A DNA stretch of 64,000 bases. Source: Leptolyngbya sp. Cla-17. GTDB taxonomy: Bacteria > Cyanobacteriota > Cyanobacteriia > Leptolyngbyales > Leptolyngbyaceae. The stretch is from assembly GCF_016807185.1 (NCBI RefSeq), contig NZ_JAEVYN010000002.1:2455367-2519366 (forward strand), written 5' to 3'. The translations under genes and the position numbers were made by a program. Below, one piece after another: positions 1-7,772 of this stretch (positions are counted from its first letter, which is position 1; every line of letters starts with the position of its first letter). The notes beneath the pieces were generated by a model that did not search any database, was not told the DNA's origin, and saw only the letters and a program-made list of their open reading frames with translations.

Positions 1-1019
1 GTCAAAGCAGTTGCCCCATCCATCGCCATCTCATCAATCGCATCCAGTAACAGCCAAACCCGCCCCTGCTTAAACTGTTGGGCAAACGCTTCCTGAAGCT
101 CTAATGGAACACTAATCTTCTGGGTTGCCTGCTTCAGCCAGTCCTGTAAGAGATAGTTTTCAAATGTCGCTCCCTGCAAATCTGCAAGCGAAATCCAGAT
201 GGGTAATTCTCCCTGCTCCAGAAGCCAGAAGGCGATCTTTTGAAGTAGAGTCGTTTTGCCTGCACCCGGTTCACCCACGATCGCCACTCGTTGCTTTTCG
301 GGCGATCGCAGATAGTCAAAAAATTCCTCTAAGGTCAGGGTGTCTTCTGGCTCGTCTCCTTCCTCAACGGGTGAACCGACCGATGAACGATTTGCTTCGC
401 GATGCCGCTGTTTGCGTTCTATCAAGCCCAGTGGAAGATAGAGTTCATGCAGGTTGAAGGTCATGCCATCAGTGACAGTCAATGGATTGATCGTCAACCG
501 CTCATATTGCTGTGTTTCCAGACTGTCACGGCAAAGTTGCCACCAGAAATCCTGCCCATCCACTCCCGAATCTTTTGACTCTATGGGTTCCTCACCTGTC
601 ACCTGCTTAGATTTCTGGGGACGGCGGTTTTCCCACTCTTGCTCGAATTGACGCAGATTTGCTGGACGATCGCTCCGCTTGTGCCATAAGTTGAGGGTGA
701 AGTGCCACACCTCCGATCCGCCCTTGTTGGGGCGATTGTCGTCCAGGATCTCCAGACAATCCTCAAATCGTCGTAACGCCTCCTTGATCTGTTCGCCATT
801 CAGAGGCGACTCCGCCAGTTTAGTCAGAGCTTCTAAGAATCGAACTTTTGTTCGCACCACTAACCGTTGCTCGGTTTGCCAGTGAGTCTGAATTTGCGAT
901 CGCAGCGCATCCAGTACCACCTCATCGCAGTCCAACTCGTCGTTCGCGTAGTCGAGCAGGGTTGTGAACAGGTGGAGCGATCGCTTTTTCGCTTCAGGTC
1001 CGTAACTGGGTCGTGCCAT
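1..1019 (-). CDS. NACHT-type STAND NTPase, 5' part, runs off the left edge
   Basis: An uninterrupted reading frame starts at an ATG (1019-1017) and is still open at position 1, giving 339 residues. An all-helical N-terminal region (about 1-220) precedes a P-loop GEPGAGKTT at residues 249-257 and a Walker B VWLLLDAIDEM at 321-331. Acidic Walker B residues in that order, and the GEPGAGKTT form, are typical of NACHT NTPases. Such proteins are signalling ATPases that usually carry C-terminal repeats as sensors; here the C-terminus lies outside the window. Cyanobacteria hold many of these and relatives act in antiphage defence, but no effector domain is visible, so the role is inferred. It is divergent from rtcB. 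NTPase identity is firm, biological role is not. Confidence 0.85.
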   Translation of the reverse strand, partial: MARPSYGPEAKKRSLHLFTTLLDYANDELDCDEVVLDALRSQIQTHWQTEQRLVVRTKVRFLEALTKLAESPLNGEQIKEALRRFEDCLEILDDNRPNKGGSEVWHFTLNLWHKRSDRPANLRQFEQEWENRRPQKSKQVTGEEPIESKDSGVDGQDFWWQLCRDSLETQQYERLTINPLTVTDGMTFNLHELYLPLGLIERKQRHREANRSSVGSPVEEGDEPEDTLTLEEFFDYLRSPEKQRVAIVGEPGAGKTTLLQKIAFWLLEQGELPIWISLADLQGATFENYLLQDWLKQATQKISVPLELQEAFAQQFKQGRVWLLLDAIDEMAMDGATAL

Positions 1020-1101
1020 GGGTAAAGGAATCGATGCTGTAAGAGGGATTTCGAGACAAATTAACAATGCCTCACGGTTCTAACTCACATTTTCCCCCAG
1101 A

Positions 1102-1230
1102 AGCCAGGGGAATTCCTTCGGTTCAGTTATTCCCCTAACTTCAAAGCTGCTGTGGAGCAAGCCTTTCAGCCACTTTTGTGTCGATTCGCTTAGGGGAAGT
1201 TGTCCTTCCTATTCTTAAGACATCAAACAA
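1102..1230 (+). promoter_or_regulatory. Leader of rtcB with hairpin (copy 1 of a duplicated leader)
   Basis: The untranslated region before rtcB holds an inverted repeat at 1106-1136 (AGGGGAAT ... ATTCCCCT) and then blocks that recur in order before the first Y-like RNA: CAAGC..TTTCAGCC, ATTCGC, GGAAG, CCTATTCT and ATCAAA. The second copy is at about 2448-2578. Order and sequence are conserved although arm sequences differ. A shared promoter/leader controlling both transcription units is the simplest reading; a structured regulatory RNA is possible. Confidence 0.55.
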
Positions 1231-1253
1231 ACGGAAAAGAAGGACACGAAACC

Positions 1254-2435
1254 ATGCCTTACGAAAAGTTAGATCTCTCCACTTCCAAGCCTGTTCTCTC
1301 CTGGGCAAACCATCAACTGGGTCAAGACGAGACCAAAATGGCGAAGAATGTAGCATCCCTGCCCTTTGTCTTCAAGCACGTTGCCCTGATGCCCGATGTC
1401 CATTTAGGGAAAGGTGCTTTAGTGGGTTCGGTTGTGGCGACGAAGGCGGCGATTGTTCCTGCGGCAGTGGGAGTGGATATTGGGTGCGGCATGTGCGCCA
1501 TCAAAACGCCTTTTGTAGCTGACCAGCTAGAAGGCAAATTGCAACAGATTCGGCACGACATTGAAGCTCTGATTCCCGTTGGCTTCAACCAAAATGACGA
1601 AGCAGACGCACAAGTATTGAACTGGCAGGGCTGGCAAGACTTTAACCATCTGCACGCTGGAGTACAACACCTGGAAGCCAAGGCTCTGAAGCAAATGGGA
1701 TCGCTGGGAGGCGGCAACCACTTCATTGAAGTCTGCGTGGATGAGCAAAATCAGGTTTGGTTGATGCTGCATTCAGGTTCCCGTCATATTGGCAACGTGC
1801 TGGCACAGCGCCATATCGAGACGGCAAAGAATTTGGCAAAGCTGTCAGGCGAAAAATTGCCTGATCCCGACCTAGCACATTTTGTTCAGAGAACTCCAGA
1901 GTTTGACGCGTACTGGCGTGATTTGCAGTGGGCACAGAACTATGCCCGTGTGAACCGCGAGGTGATGATGGCGCGATCGAAGCGAGTGCTAGAAAAGCAT
2001 CTGGCAAACGGTCAACCCTTCACCCCCCAGTTGCAAGTCAACTGCCACCACAACTATGCCGAGCGGGAAGTGCATTTCGGCGAAGAGGTGTACGTGACTC
2101 GTAAGGGTGCAGTCCGGGCACAGGCAGATGACTACGGCATCATTCCTGGCTCGATGGGAGCTAAGTCTTACATCGTGAAGGGAAAGGGTAATGCAGCAAG
2201 CTACTGCTCTTGCTCTCATGGGGCTGGACGGTTGATGTCCCGCAACAAGGCGAAGCTCAACTTCACGTTGGAAGACCTGATCCAGCAAACTCAAGGAGTT
2301 GAGTGCCGTAAGGATGAAGGCGTGCTCGATGAAATCCCTGGAGCCTACAAGCCGATCGACCAGGTAATGGCAAACCAGTCTGACCTGGTAGAGGTGGTGG
2401 CAACCCTGAAGCAACTTGTTTGTGTGAAAGGTTAG
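1254..2435 (+). CDS. rtcB: RtcB RNA ligase
   Basis: RtcB is the Mn2+/GTP-dependent ligase that joins RNA ends carrying 3'-phosphate or 2',3'-cyclic phosphate to 5'-OH ends, acting in tRNA splicing or RNA repair. The ATG at 1254 is preceded by AAGAAGGA about ten bases upstream; an in-frame upstream TTG at 1200 has no such site. The 393-residue product matches the bacterial family length (E. coli about 408). Visible motifs: MPDVHLGKG (residues 46-54), metal-site Cys78 in VGVDIGCGM, GSLGGGNHFIE, LHSGSRHIG, and SHGAGRLMSR at 321-330, where His322 is the guanylated histidine. No rtcA or RtcR regulator is adjacent. The gene sits upstream of Y-like RNAs and a Ro60 gene, a linkage also known in enterobacteria (rsr-yrl-rtcBA). 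Confidence 0.96.
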   Translation: MPYEKLDLSTSKPVLSWANHQLGQDETKMAKNVASLPFVFKHVALMPDVHLGKGALVGSVVATKAAIVPAAVGVDIGCGMCAIKTPFVADQLEGKLQQIRHDIEALIPVGFNQNDEADAQVLNWQGWQDFNHLHAGVQHLEAKALKQMGSLGGGNHFIEVCVDEQNQVWLMLHSGSRHIGNVLAQRHIETAKNLAKLSGEKLPDPDLAHFVQRTPEFDAYWRDLQWAQNYARVNREVMMARSKRVLEKHLANGQPFTPQLQVNCHHNYAEREVHFGEEVYVTRKGAVRAQADDYGIIPGSMGAKSYIVKGKGNAASYCSCSHGAGRLMSRNKAKLNFTLEDLIQQTQGVECRKDEGVLDEIPGAYKPIDQVMANQSDLVEVVATLKQLVCVKG

Positions 2436-2447
2436 GGATGGATGGCA

Positions 2448-2578
2448 ACAAAGCTAGGGGAATCCCCCAGGTCTTGAACCTCCCCTAGCTTCTGAACTTC
2501 AATAATCACAAGCTCTTTAGCCTTTCATGCTCAATTCGCCTGAGGGAAGATGAACCGCCTATTCTGGATTCATCAAAG
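2448..2578 (+). promoter_or_regulatory. Leader before the Y-like RNAs (copy 2 of the duplicated leader)
   Basis: Seventeen bases after the rtcB stop there is a strong hairpin, AGCTAGGGG (2452-2460) pairing with CCCCTAGCT (2482-2490), followed by the same ordered blocks found before rtcB. The stem sequence differs from copy 1 but pairing is kept on both sides, which suggests selection on structure. It may end rtcB transcription, start the RNA transcript, or both. No T-tract follows, so it is not a classical terminator. Confidence 0.5.
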
Positions 2579-2630
2579 GGAAGGGAGGCGAGATAACGCT
2601 CCTCACCTCCTACCCTAACGTTCAATCATG

Positions 2631-2752
2631 TGGCGGCTAGCTCAATAGTAGAGCACCAACGATTGCCCGAAAGGGACGCAGATTGAGGGTTATCGCTTTA
2701 GACGACCTTCCCCTTAATCGCCGGAGATGCGGGTGCAACCCCCGCGCCGCTA
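2631..2752 (+). ncRNA. Y-like RNA 1 (YrlA type) with tRNA-like module
   Basis: A 7-bp acceptor-like stem pairs TGGCGGC (2631-2637) with GCCGCTA (2746-2752). It is followed by a two-base linker, a D-arm-like stem GCTC/GAGC and, at the 3' side, a T-arm GCGGG-TGCAACC-CCCGC (2729-2745). The anticodon arm is replaced by about 75 bases containing TTGCCCGAAAGGGACG (2663-2678, a CCC-GAAA-GGG hairpin) and TGAGGGTTATCGC. These resemble the conserved CCGAA...TGAGTTATC block of metazoan Y RNAs. CACCA follows the acceptor. Bacterial YrlA RNAs bind Ro60 and mimic tRNAs, and the Ro60 gene lies just downstream. It is not a tRNA, because no anticodon stem-loop can be drawn. Confidence 0.82.
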
Positions 2753-2762
2753 CACCAAACAC

Positions 2763-2884
2763 TGGCAGGTAGTTTAACAGTAGAACGCCTAAAACATCCT
2801 TGTTCACACCTTGCCCGAAAGGGACGACGAATGAGGGTTATCGCCTTCTAAGCGGGTGATGTGGGTGCAACTCCCACCCTGCCA
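2763..2884 (+). ncRNA. Y-like RNA 2 (YrlA type) with tRNA-like module
   Basis: This second RNA is also 122 bases long and starts ten bases after the first. The acceptor pairs TGGCAGG (2763-2769) with CCTGCCA (2878-2884), the D-like stem is GTTT/GAAC, and the T-arm is GTGGG-TGCAACT-CCCAC (2861-2877). The Ro-type block TTGCCCGAAAGGGACG (2811-2826) plus TGAGGGTTATCGC is identical to RNA 1, while surrounding sequence differs. CCTTGTTC (2798-2805) can pair with GAATGAGG (2829-2836). In RNA 1 the matching partner lies 3' instead of 5', so the two RNAs may differ in topology. It ends 36 bases before the Ro60 start codon, so it may be processed from a common transcript. Confidence 0.82.
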
Positions 2885-2920
2885 ATTTCCATACATTGCC
2901 CTAACGGGCTGGAGGTTGTG

Positions 2921-4525
2921 ATGACTTATAAGTTTTTCGTCCAGAACAAAACGCAAACCCCGCAAAGCCAACCGATTCCCGGACGGGAAGCAGACATGAT
3001 TGAGGGACGTTCCGGTGGCTGGATGTTCAAAGCTGACATCTGGAATGTGCTGCGTCGCTGTCTGCTGATTGGAACGGCTCAAGGGGCTTACTACGCAGGC
3101 AAGCAGGAGTTGACGGGTGAATTTGTCGAAGTATTGAAGCAGGCGATCGCTCTCAACTCCGATCGGGTTGCCTCAGAAATTCTCTATGCCAGCGATGGAC
3201 GGGCAATCAATAACAGTGCGCCATTATTGGCGTTAGTACTGCTGTCGATGGGTGAGACAATCCAAGCAAAGCAAGCTTTTCAGTCCATCTTTCCCAAAGT
3301 AGTGCGAACGGGAAGCCATTTCTATGAGTGGCTGAGCTACACCAAAGCAATGCGTGGTTTTGGCAAGATTGTTCGCGAAGCGGGTAAGTCCTGGTTATCG
3401 AATCCGGATGTGAAAGGGCTGGCATATCAACTGCTGAAGTACCAGCAGCGTCAGGGATTCTCTCACCGGGATGCCCTGCGACTATTCCACGTTAAACCGC
3501 TAACAGAAGACCACAACCAGCTATTTCAGTGGGTGCTTCAAGGCTGGGAAAACCTACCAAAGGAAATCCCTTCGGATGCTCTAGCTCAGATCTGGTGGTA
3601 TGAGTGGCTGAAGCGCGATCCTGACAGAACTCATGAGGCGATCGCGAAAGGTCGATTGACCCATGAAATGGCAGCTCCCGTAGGCAAGATGGACAAGCGA
3701 GCCTGGCAACTGCTGTTCAAGGATATGCCGATCGGTGCAATGCTGCTAAATCTGGGATCGTTAACTCAACTGGGTGTGTTGACGGCTGATAACCGTGACA
3801 ACCTGAAGCGGGTTGCGAAAGTACTCAACAGTGCGGAGCATCTGCGGAAAGGACGCATCCACCCGATCGATGTCTTGAAAGCCCTCAAGACCTATCAATC
3901 TGGTGGGCAGTTGGGACGCAGCCAGAAAACCTGGCAACCTGTTCCCCGCATCGTGGATATTCTGGAGCAAGCTCTGGAACTCTCCTTTGATGTGATGCAG
4001 CCAACGGGCAAGGTGTTTCTGCACGCGATTGATGTTTCCGGTTCCATGTCTTATTACAGCGTGAGTTCGATTGGGCTGACCTGCTGTGAAATCGCAACCA
4101 CAATGGCACTAGCAACGGCAAAAGCCGAACCGCACTATGTCATTCGAGGATTTGCAACCGATTTCCGTGACCTGAAGATTACAGCACGGGATTCGTTTAG
4201 CGATGCGATCGCCAAAGCCAGCAACCAGAACTTTGGGGGAACGGATGCGTCAGTGGCGTATGACTGGGCAATCAAGCACAAGTTCAAAGCAGATGTGTTC
4301 TGCTTCTGGACGGACTGTGAAAGTTGGGCAGGGCGAAAGCACCCCAGCCAGGCATTGGCGGAGTATCGCCGTAAAGTGAATCCTCAGGCAAAAGCCGTTT
4401 ACGTAACCCTGGCTCCCCAAAATATCTCGCTGGTTGACCCACAGGATTCAATGTCGTGGGATATTGCTGGATTCGATCCGGGAACACCTCGGTTGATCCA
4501 GATGATTGCAGCAGGAGAGCTTTGA
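2921..4525 (+). CDS. Ro60/Rsr-like TROVE-domain RNA-binding protein
   Basis: Ro60 proteins form a ring of HEAT-like repeats that binds misfolded RNA ends in the cavity and Y RNAs on the outside. In bacteria they work with exoribonucleases in RNA turnover and stress survival. ATG 2921 is preceded by GGAGG five bases upstream; an in-frame GTG at 2861 lies inside the second Y-like RNA and is rejected. The product is 534 residues, the usual Ro60 length. The N-terminal two thirds is the TROVE domain. The C-terminal part is a von Willebrand A fold with MIDAS motif HAIDVSGSMS near residue 370 and a second site at GGTDAS. Linkage to rtcB and two Y-like RNAs makes the assignment firm. A hairpin terminator follows. 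Confidence 0.95.
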   Translation: MTYKFFVQNKTQTPQSQPIPGREADMIEGRSGGWMFKADIWNVLRRCLLIGTAQGAYYAGKQELTGEFVEVLKQAIALNSDRVASEILYASDGRAINNSAPLLALVLLSMGETIQAKQAFQSIFPKVVRTGSHFYEWLSYTKAMRGFGKIVREAGKSWLSNPDVKGLAYQLLKYQQRQGFSHRDALRLFHVKPLTEDHNQLFQWVLQGWENLPKEIPSDALAQIWWYEWLKRDPDRTHEAIAKGRLTHEMAAPVGKMDKRAWQLLFKDMPIGAMLLNLGSLTQLGVLTADNRDNLKRVAKVLNSAEHLRKGRIHPIDVLKALKTYQSGGQLGRSQKTWQPVPRIVDILEQALELSFDVMQPTGKVFLHAIDVSGSMSYYSVSSIGLTCCEIATTMALATAKAEPHYVIRGFATDFRDLKITARDSFSDAIAKASNQNFGGTDASVAYDWAIKHKFKADVFCFWTDCESWAGRKHPSQALAEYRRKVNPQAKAVYVTLAPQNISLVDPQDSMSWDIAGFDPGTPRLIQMIAAGEL

Positions 4526-4536
4526 TTTGCTTAAAG

Positions 4537-4570
4537 TTGGGAGTATCCTTTCCACCGAAAGTACTCCCAA
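4537..4570 (+). terminator. Hairpin after the Ro60 gene
   Basis: TTGGGAGTA (4537-4545) pairs perfectly with TACTCCCAA (4562-4570), eleven bases after the Ro60 stop codon. The following bases are only weakly T-rich, so termination is likely but not proven. Confidence 0.65.
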
Positions 4571-4584
4571 TTTGTGGTTCAGAA

Positions 4585-5236
4585 TTATAAGAAACAGCAA
4601 AGCAAAGCAGCTACTAAAGTCTTGGTAATCTGCTCGAAAATTGGCTCAAACTTGTGCTTCGCATTATCGAATTCTGGCACCTGCTAGTCTGGGACGGAAG
4701 AGCAATCCAGTTGCTTCGCGTTCAGGTCAACCGGGTAGCGGACTTCAATTTGTAATGCTTCAACCTATGGCATTCGGCTGTAGTACGCGTGATATACCCA
4801 CCACTAAACACTTTATTGCGAACAACCTGATAACTTTCTGAGCAAAAGGCAGATTCAATAACGGAAATGAGGTGTTCAGAACAAGTTGTACTATTTGTAC
4901 TATTTCCGTTACCCAAACAGATTTCATCCTCGATTAATCCAAGGAAACTGTGTAAATCCAGCAAATACACCTTGCCAAATTGCTCAATTTGCTTGTTTAG
5001 CAAAGCTTGAAGCTATTGGTGATGGGGACGATAGTATTGCTCAACTCGCTGCTCAACCTCTTCTCTTGAAGGCGGAGTTCGATAATCGCTGTGTTGAACG
5101 CAGTCTTTTCAGCAACAACCGATTGCCAAAAGTTACCCAAGAACGGTTCCTGGAGCGATCGATTGAGGTCAACCACGTAACGGCTATAAACACCGCTACA
5201 AAAGGCTTGCAAGACGGTAATTCCTAAATAAGGCAT
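4585..5236 (-). pseudogene. Decayed N-formylglutamate amidohydrolase-like gene
   Basis: Three reading-frame pieces on the minus strand together resemble the N-formylglutamate amidohydrolase family (zinc-dependent hydrolases of histidine catabolism and relatives). The upstream piece has YLGITV and SRYVVDLNRS. The middle piece, entered by a frameshift near 5000, has VYLLDLHSF, ICLGNGNS and FSGGYIT. The last piece, entered near 4775, has ALQIEVRYPVDLN, then an in-frame stop, and ends at a stop at 4585-4587. The 5' end is cut at about 5233 by an IS1 fragment. Two frameshifts, a stop and the truncation show it is dead. Confidence 0.75.
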
Positions 5237-5472
5237 TTGGTATCACCCAGTTTTACACAGACGGTTGGGGAGCCTATGAACAGCATCTTGAACCCGTGTC
5301 TTATACCGTTGGTAAAGCCAATACTCAAACCATTGAGCGCAAACATCTGACCTTACGCACAAGAATCAAGCGACTGGCTCGCAAAACCATTTGCTTTTCC
5401 AAGTCAAGCTGGTTGCATGATGTGGTCATCGGACTATTCATCAATCATTATAAATTTGGCTTACCTATTTAG
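5233..5472 (+). pseudogene. IS1-family transposase, C-terminal fragment
   Basis: Eighty codons without a start read FGITQFYTDGWGAYEQ, IERKHLTLRTRIKRLARKT and VVIGLFINHYKFGLPI, the end of an IS1-family InsB transposase. The related sequence inside the IS1 copy at 55022-57003 ends almost identically. The outer end CCACAGGTCTAGAAC follows at about 5480. The 5' half of the element is missing, so this is a remnant adjoining the amidohydrolase pseudogene. Confidence 0.85.
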
Positions 5473-5641
5473 TATCGATCCACAGGTCTAGAACATTACC
5501 AGGCAGACGTTGGATGAGTCATAGATGCAAATCTTACCGAGGATTAAGTGAACGTTCGTTTACGGTTCTGTCGCAAAAATAGGAACTGAAAGTATCATCG
5601 GAGAGCAAATTTTTCTTTGGTTTGAACCTAATGGCAGCTTC

Positions 5642-5716
5642 TGGGGTTTGAGTATCATCCGACGCTGTTGGCGAATGTGCTACACGCAATCTGGCTGAGG
5701 TGCTACTCAAACCCCA
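5642..5716. repeat. Inverted repeat, 13-bp arms
   Basis: TGGGGTTTGAGTA (5642-5654) is exactly inverted at 5704-5716, with about 49 bases between. No gene lies inside. It may be a decayed element end or a structured RNA. Only one copy was noticed. Confidence 0.6.
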
Positions 5717-5985
5717 TGTACTAATCAGTCTCTAACGTATTTGACACAAAGATCCTGAACGGCGTATACAGGGGGTAGTCTACACGTAGCTTCAATACAG
5801 GAAAAAGGCGGGATGGATTGAGTCAAGCCAAGGCAACCTTGAGAAAAAGTCGACCCTGTCTTTACTCCCGCACGAACTCTCGACACCGTCTTAAGCATTG
5901 TTTTTGTGATCGCTACGGGAACACCAAACAGAGGGATATAGCCTTACGTAATTTTTTGTATGGCTACGCAATGAACGTCACCACC

Positions 5986-6064
5986 GCAAGCGGACGGTGG
6001 ATTACTTCGCTACGCTTCACACGCTTTGCGGCTCGACTCCGCTCGACAGCGCCCATTCGGACGG
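5986..6064. repeat. Dispersed palindromic repeat, copy 1
   Basis: GCAAGCGGACGGTG, then short TTCGCTACGCTTC-like palindromes, then CGACTCCGCTCGACAGC and CATTCGGACGG. A related copy with the same order of blocks is at 60307-60385. Such iterated short palindromes are common in cyanobacterial intergenic DNA. Confidence 0.6.
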
Positions 6065-6468
6065 CTGTACCACGTGCGCCCCAAAGGGCAGGGAATCTAC
6101 CCGTAGCGATAGAAGCGTTTACAGCTCTTTCAAAAGGTAACTTATCAAGAAGTATCCCTCAAGTTTGCGGGGATTCTATTGTCTTAGTGGTGCGTGCCCT
6201 AAACACAATGAGATCGCCAATAACGTCTGACCGCTTCAGCTTGAGGGCTTCACTCACCCGGCAAGAGGTGTAATAACAAATGGTAGATAGAAATGGAGTG
6301 TTATCAATATTTTTTGGGTGTTTGCGTACGCTGTGCCTATCTAAATGGACTAATCGATCCCAAAACCTGCCGCACTCCCGACTTGATATAGCTTTTTTCA
6401 GAAAATTCCGAAGTTTATAGATTCCCTGAAAACTGAATTAAACTTATTTTTAATGAAACAGCAATTTT

Positions 6469-6495
6469 GTGAAGGAGCATCAATGGCTCCTTCAC
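6469..6495. terminator. Strong hairpin, likely terminator
   Basis: GTGAAGGAGC (6469-6478) and GCTCCTTCAC (6486-6495) form a perfect 10-bp stem with a 7-base loop, with A/T-rich sequence on both sides (AAAAATCTGTTTT on the plus side). It can work in either direction and lies just past the end of the small minus-strand frame at 6520. Confidence 0.6.
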
Positions 6496-6519
6496 AAAAA
6501 TCTGTTTTCTCCCTCAAAA

Positions 6520-6723
6520 TTAAGGCAGTAAAAGTTCGGAACTTTTTAAGTTAATTACCAACTGATTCCAAATTGTTTTTGGAAAGTCTTTGATTAAGCG
6601 AGAAAACTTTGGTAGAGAATCATCACTCAAAATCGATGATTTCTTACGGAAATTCACTGGCTCTAAGTTGTTTAAGTGAGCATTATCTTGAAAATAAAAA
6701 GCGTAGGAACAGTCTTCATACAC
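6520..6723 (-). CDS. Possible small protein, unrecognised
   Basis: A 67-codon frame starting MYEDCSYAFYFQD is open, and remains open upstream to about 6775 (VAGKSFQGIVSIVLYEV) but without a further ATG. No family is recognised, no convincing ribosome-binding site is seen, and codon use is AT-rich like the recombinase genes beside it. It ends near a strong hairpin, which mildly supports transcription. It could equally be the tail of a decayed gene. Confidence 0.3.
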   Translation of the reverse strand: MYEDCSYAFYFQDNAHLNNLEPVNFRKKSSILSDDSLPKFSRLIKDFPKTIWNQLVINLKSSELLLP

Positions 6724-6887
6724 TTCATACAGAACAATGCTAACAATGCCTTGGAACGATTTGCCAGCAACTAGTCTAGAGGTATTTCAGAAAGTCAAAA
6801 CTTTCTTAAAACTTACGCTCTGAAGCTGAAAGGAAACCTTAGAACACTTGTTCTATACTGTATCAAGAACACTGAAATTAAATTTTT

Positions 6888-7772
6888 ATGATTGAAACTC
6901 CTTCTAATCTTCTCGATGTCTTCACATTGTATTTGAAAACTAAAGAGACAAAATCAGGAAAAAAGTTAGTTAGTAATTTAAGAACAATCTTTAGAAAATA
7001 CTTGCTGACTAGCCTTCCTGGCTATACTTTTAACGAATCTGACCTGAGTGGTAAAAACCTTGAGTGTTGCTTGAGCAAAATTCCTATATCTTCATTTATT
7101 GAAGCAGATCCTATTGCAATATTTGGCCAACTTTCAAAAGAGGCAATTAGCAATAATACTATCGGAAAAGAGGTTGTTAGAACTACCTACAATCCTACGA
7201 TCACAAACTTTATCAAATGGATGCAGAATCAAGATTGGCACACCCTATTTGAGAATGTTCGTCATTGTAACTATGCACCTAAGGTAGTTCCAAAAGTTAC
7301 CTTAGGGCAGGCCAGAAAAGGGTACCGAAGTCATAAAGCGAATCCCTACAGTTTAAGAGAAGATCAACTAACTTCAAAGTTAATTCAACAGATTGAAGAT
7401 TTGCGCGAATTTTGCACTGCTAAGGAGGTGATATCTCGGCAGAATAAACCCATGCGTACGATCTCTTTTGAGGATAATATTCGTCGCTCTATCCTATTCT
7501 TTCTAGGCTGGCTTCACAAATTTGAAGAGTGGCAACTAGAGGAGTTAGATATAGAGTTAATGCTTACTGATGGAAAAGAGTCTCCAACAGAAAACCTCCT
7601 GTTACTGAAAGAGTTTGTCTCGTGGGGAATTAATACACGTGGCAACGGTTATGGATGGGGCATGATGATTTTAAAGGCTCCACTAAGTATTGCGAAGTGG
7701 AAGTACGCTAGCGAGTCTAAACGCTCCATGTACCGGGATATTGATTTGATTGAGAGATACGCCTTTACATGA
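6888..7772 (+). CDS. Upstream partner of a tyrosine recombinase (unrecognised family)
   Basis: This AT-rich 294-codon gene starts at an ATG and ends with ATGA overlapping the next gene, so translation is probably coupled. It is rich in basic and helical segments (YLKTKETKSGKKLVSNLRTIFRKYL) like core-binding domains of tyrosine recombinases. No catalytic R-H-R-Y set is visible. The pair may be two subunits, as in mobile elements that encode several recombinase-like proteins, or a single recombinase split by an old frameshift. The overlap is a clean start/stop, which favours two proteins. Its base composition differs from the rtcB region and suggests transfer. Confidence 0.6.
   Translation: MIETPSNLLDVFTLYLKTKETKSGKKLVSNLRTIFRKYLLTSLPGYTFNESDLSGKNLECCLSKIPISSFIEADPIAIFGQLSKEAISNNTIGKEVVRTTYNPTITNFIKWMQNQDWHTLFENVRHCNYAPKVVPKVTLGQARKGYRSHKANPYSLREDQLTSKLIQQIEDLREFCTAKEVISRQNKPMRTISFEDNIRRSILFFLGWLHKFEEWQLEELDIELMLTDGKESPTENLLLLKEFVSWGINTRGNGYGWGMMILKAPLSIAKWKYASESKRSMYRDIDLIERYAFT

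Larger units (their letters stand above)
5473..6468. other. Gene-poor, repeat-bearing stretch
   Basis: No credible gene was found in these roughly 1000 bases. A frame at 5818-6273 is arginine-rich, compositionally odd and overlaps a dispersed repeat. The stretch holds the IS1 end, a possible IS6-type end (GGTTCTGTCGCAAAAAT near 5563), an inverted repeat at 5642-5716 and the dispersed repeat at 5986-6064. It looks like accumulated element debris. Confidence 0.5.

Noticed and set aside
2630..2757. A split or intron-containing tRNA gene
   Set aside because: Acceptor, D and T arms pair well, but no anticodon stem can be drawn and the insert matches Y RNA features shared with the next RNA.
2861..2920. 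An upstream GTG start for the Ro60 gene
   Set aside because: The extra residues are encoded by the T-arm of the second RNA; GGAGG precedes the ATG at 2921.
5560..5600. IS6-family terminal repeat (GGTTCTGTCGCAAAAAT)
   Set aside because: Only one short match was seen and no transposase or second end could be found.
5818..6273. A 151-residue plus-strand protein
   Set aside because: Arginine-rich low-complexity product lying over a dispersed repeat, with no family resemblance and no ribosome-binding site.
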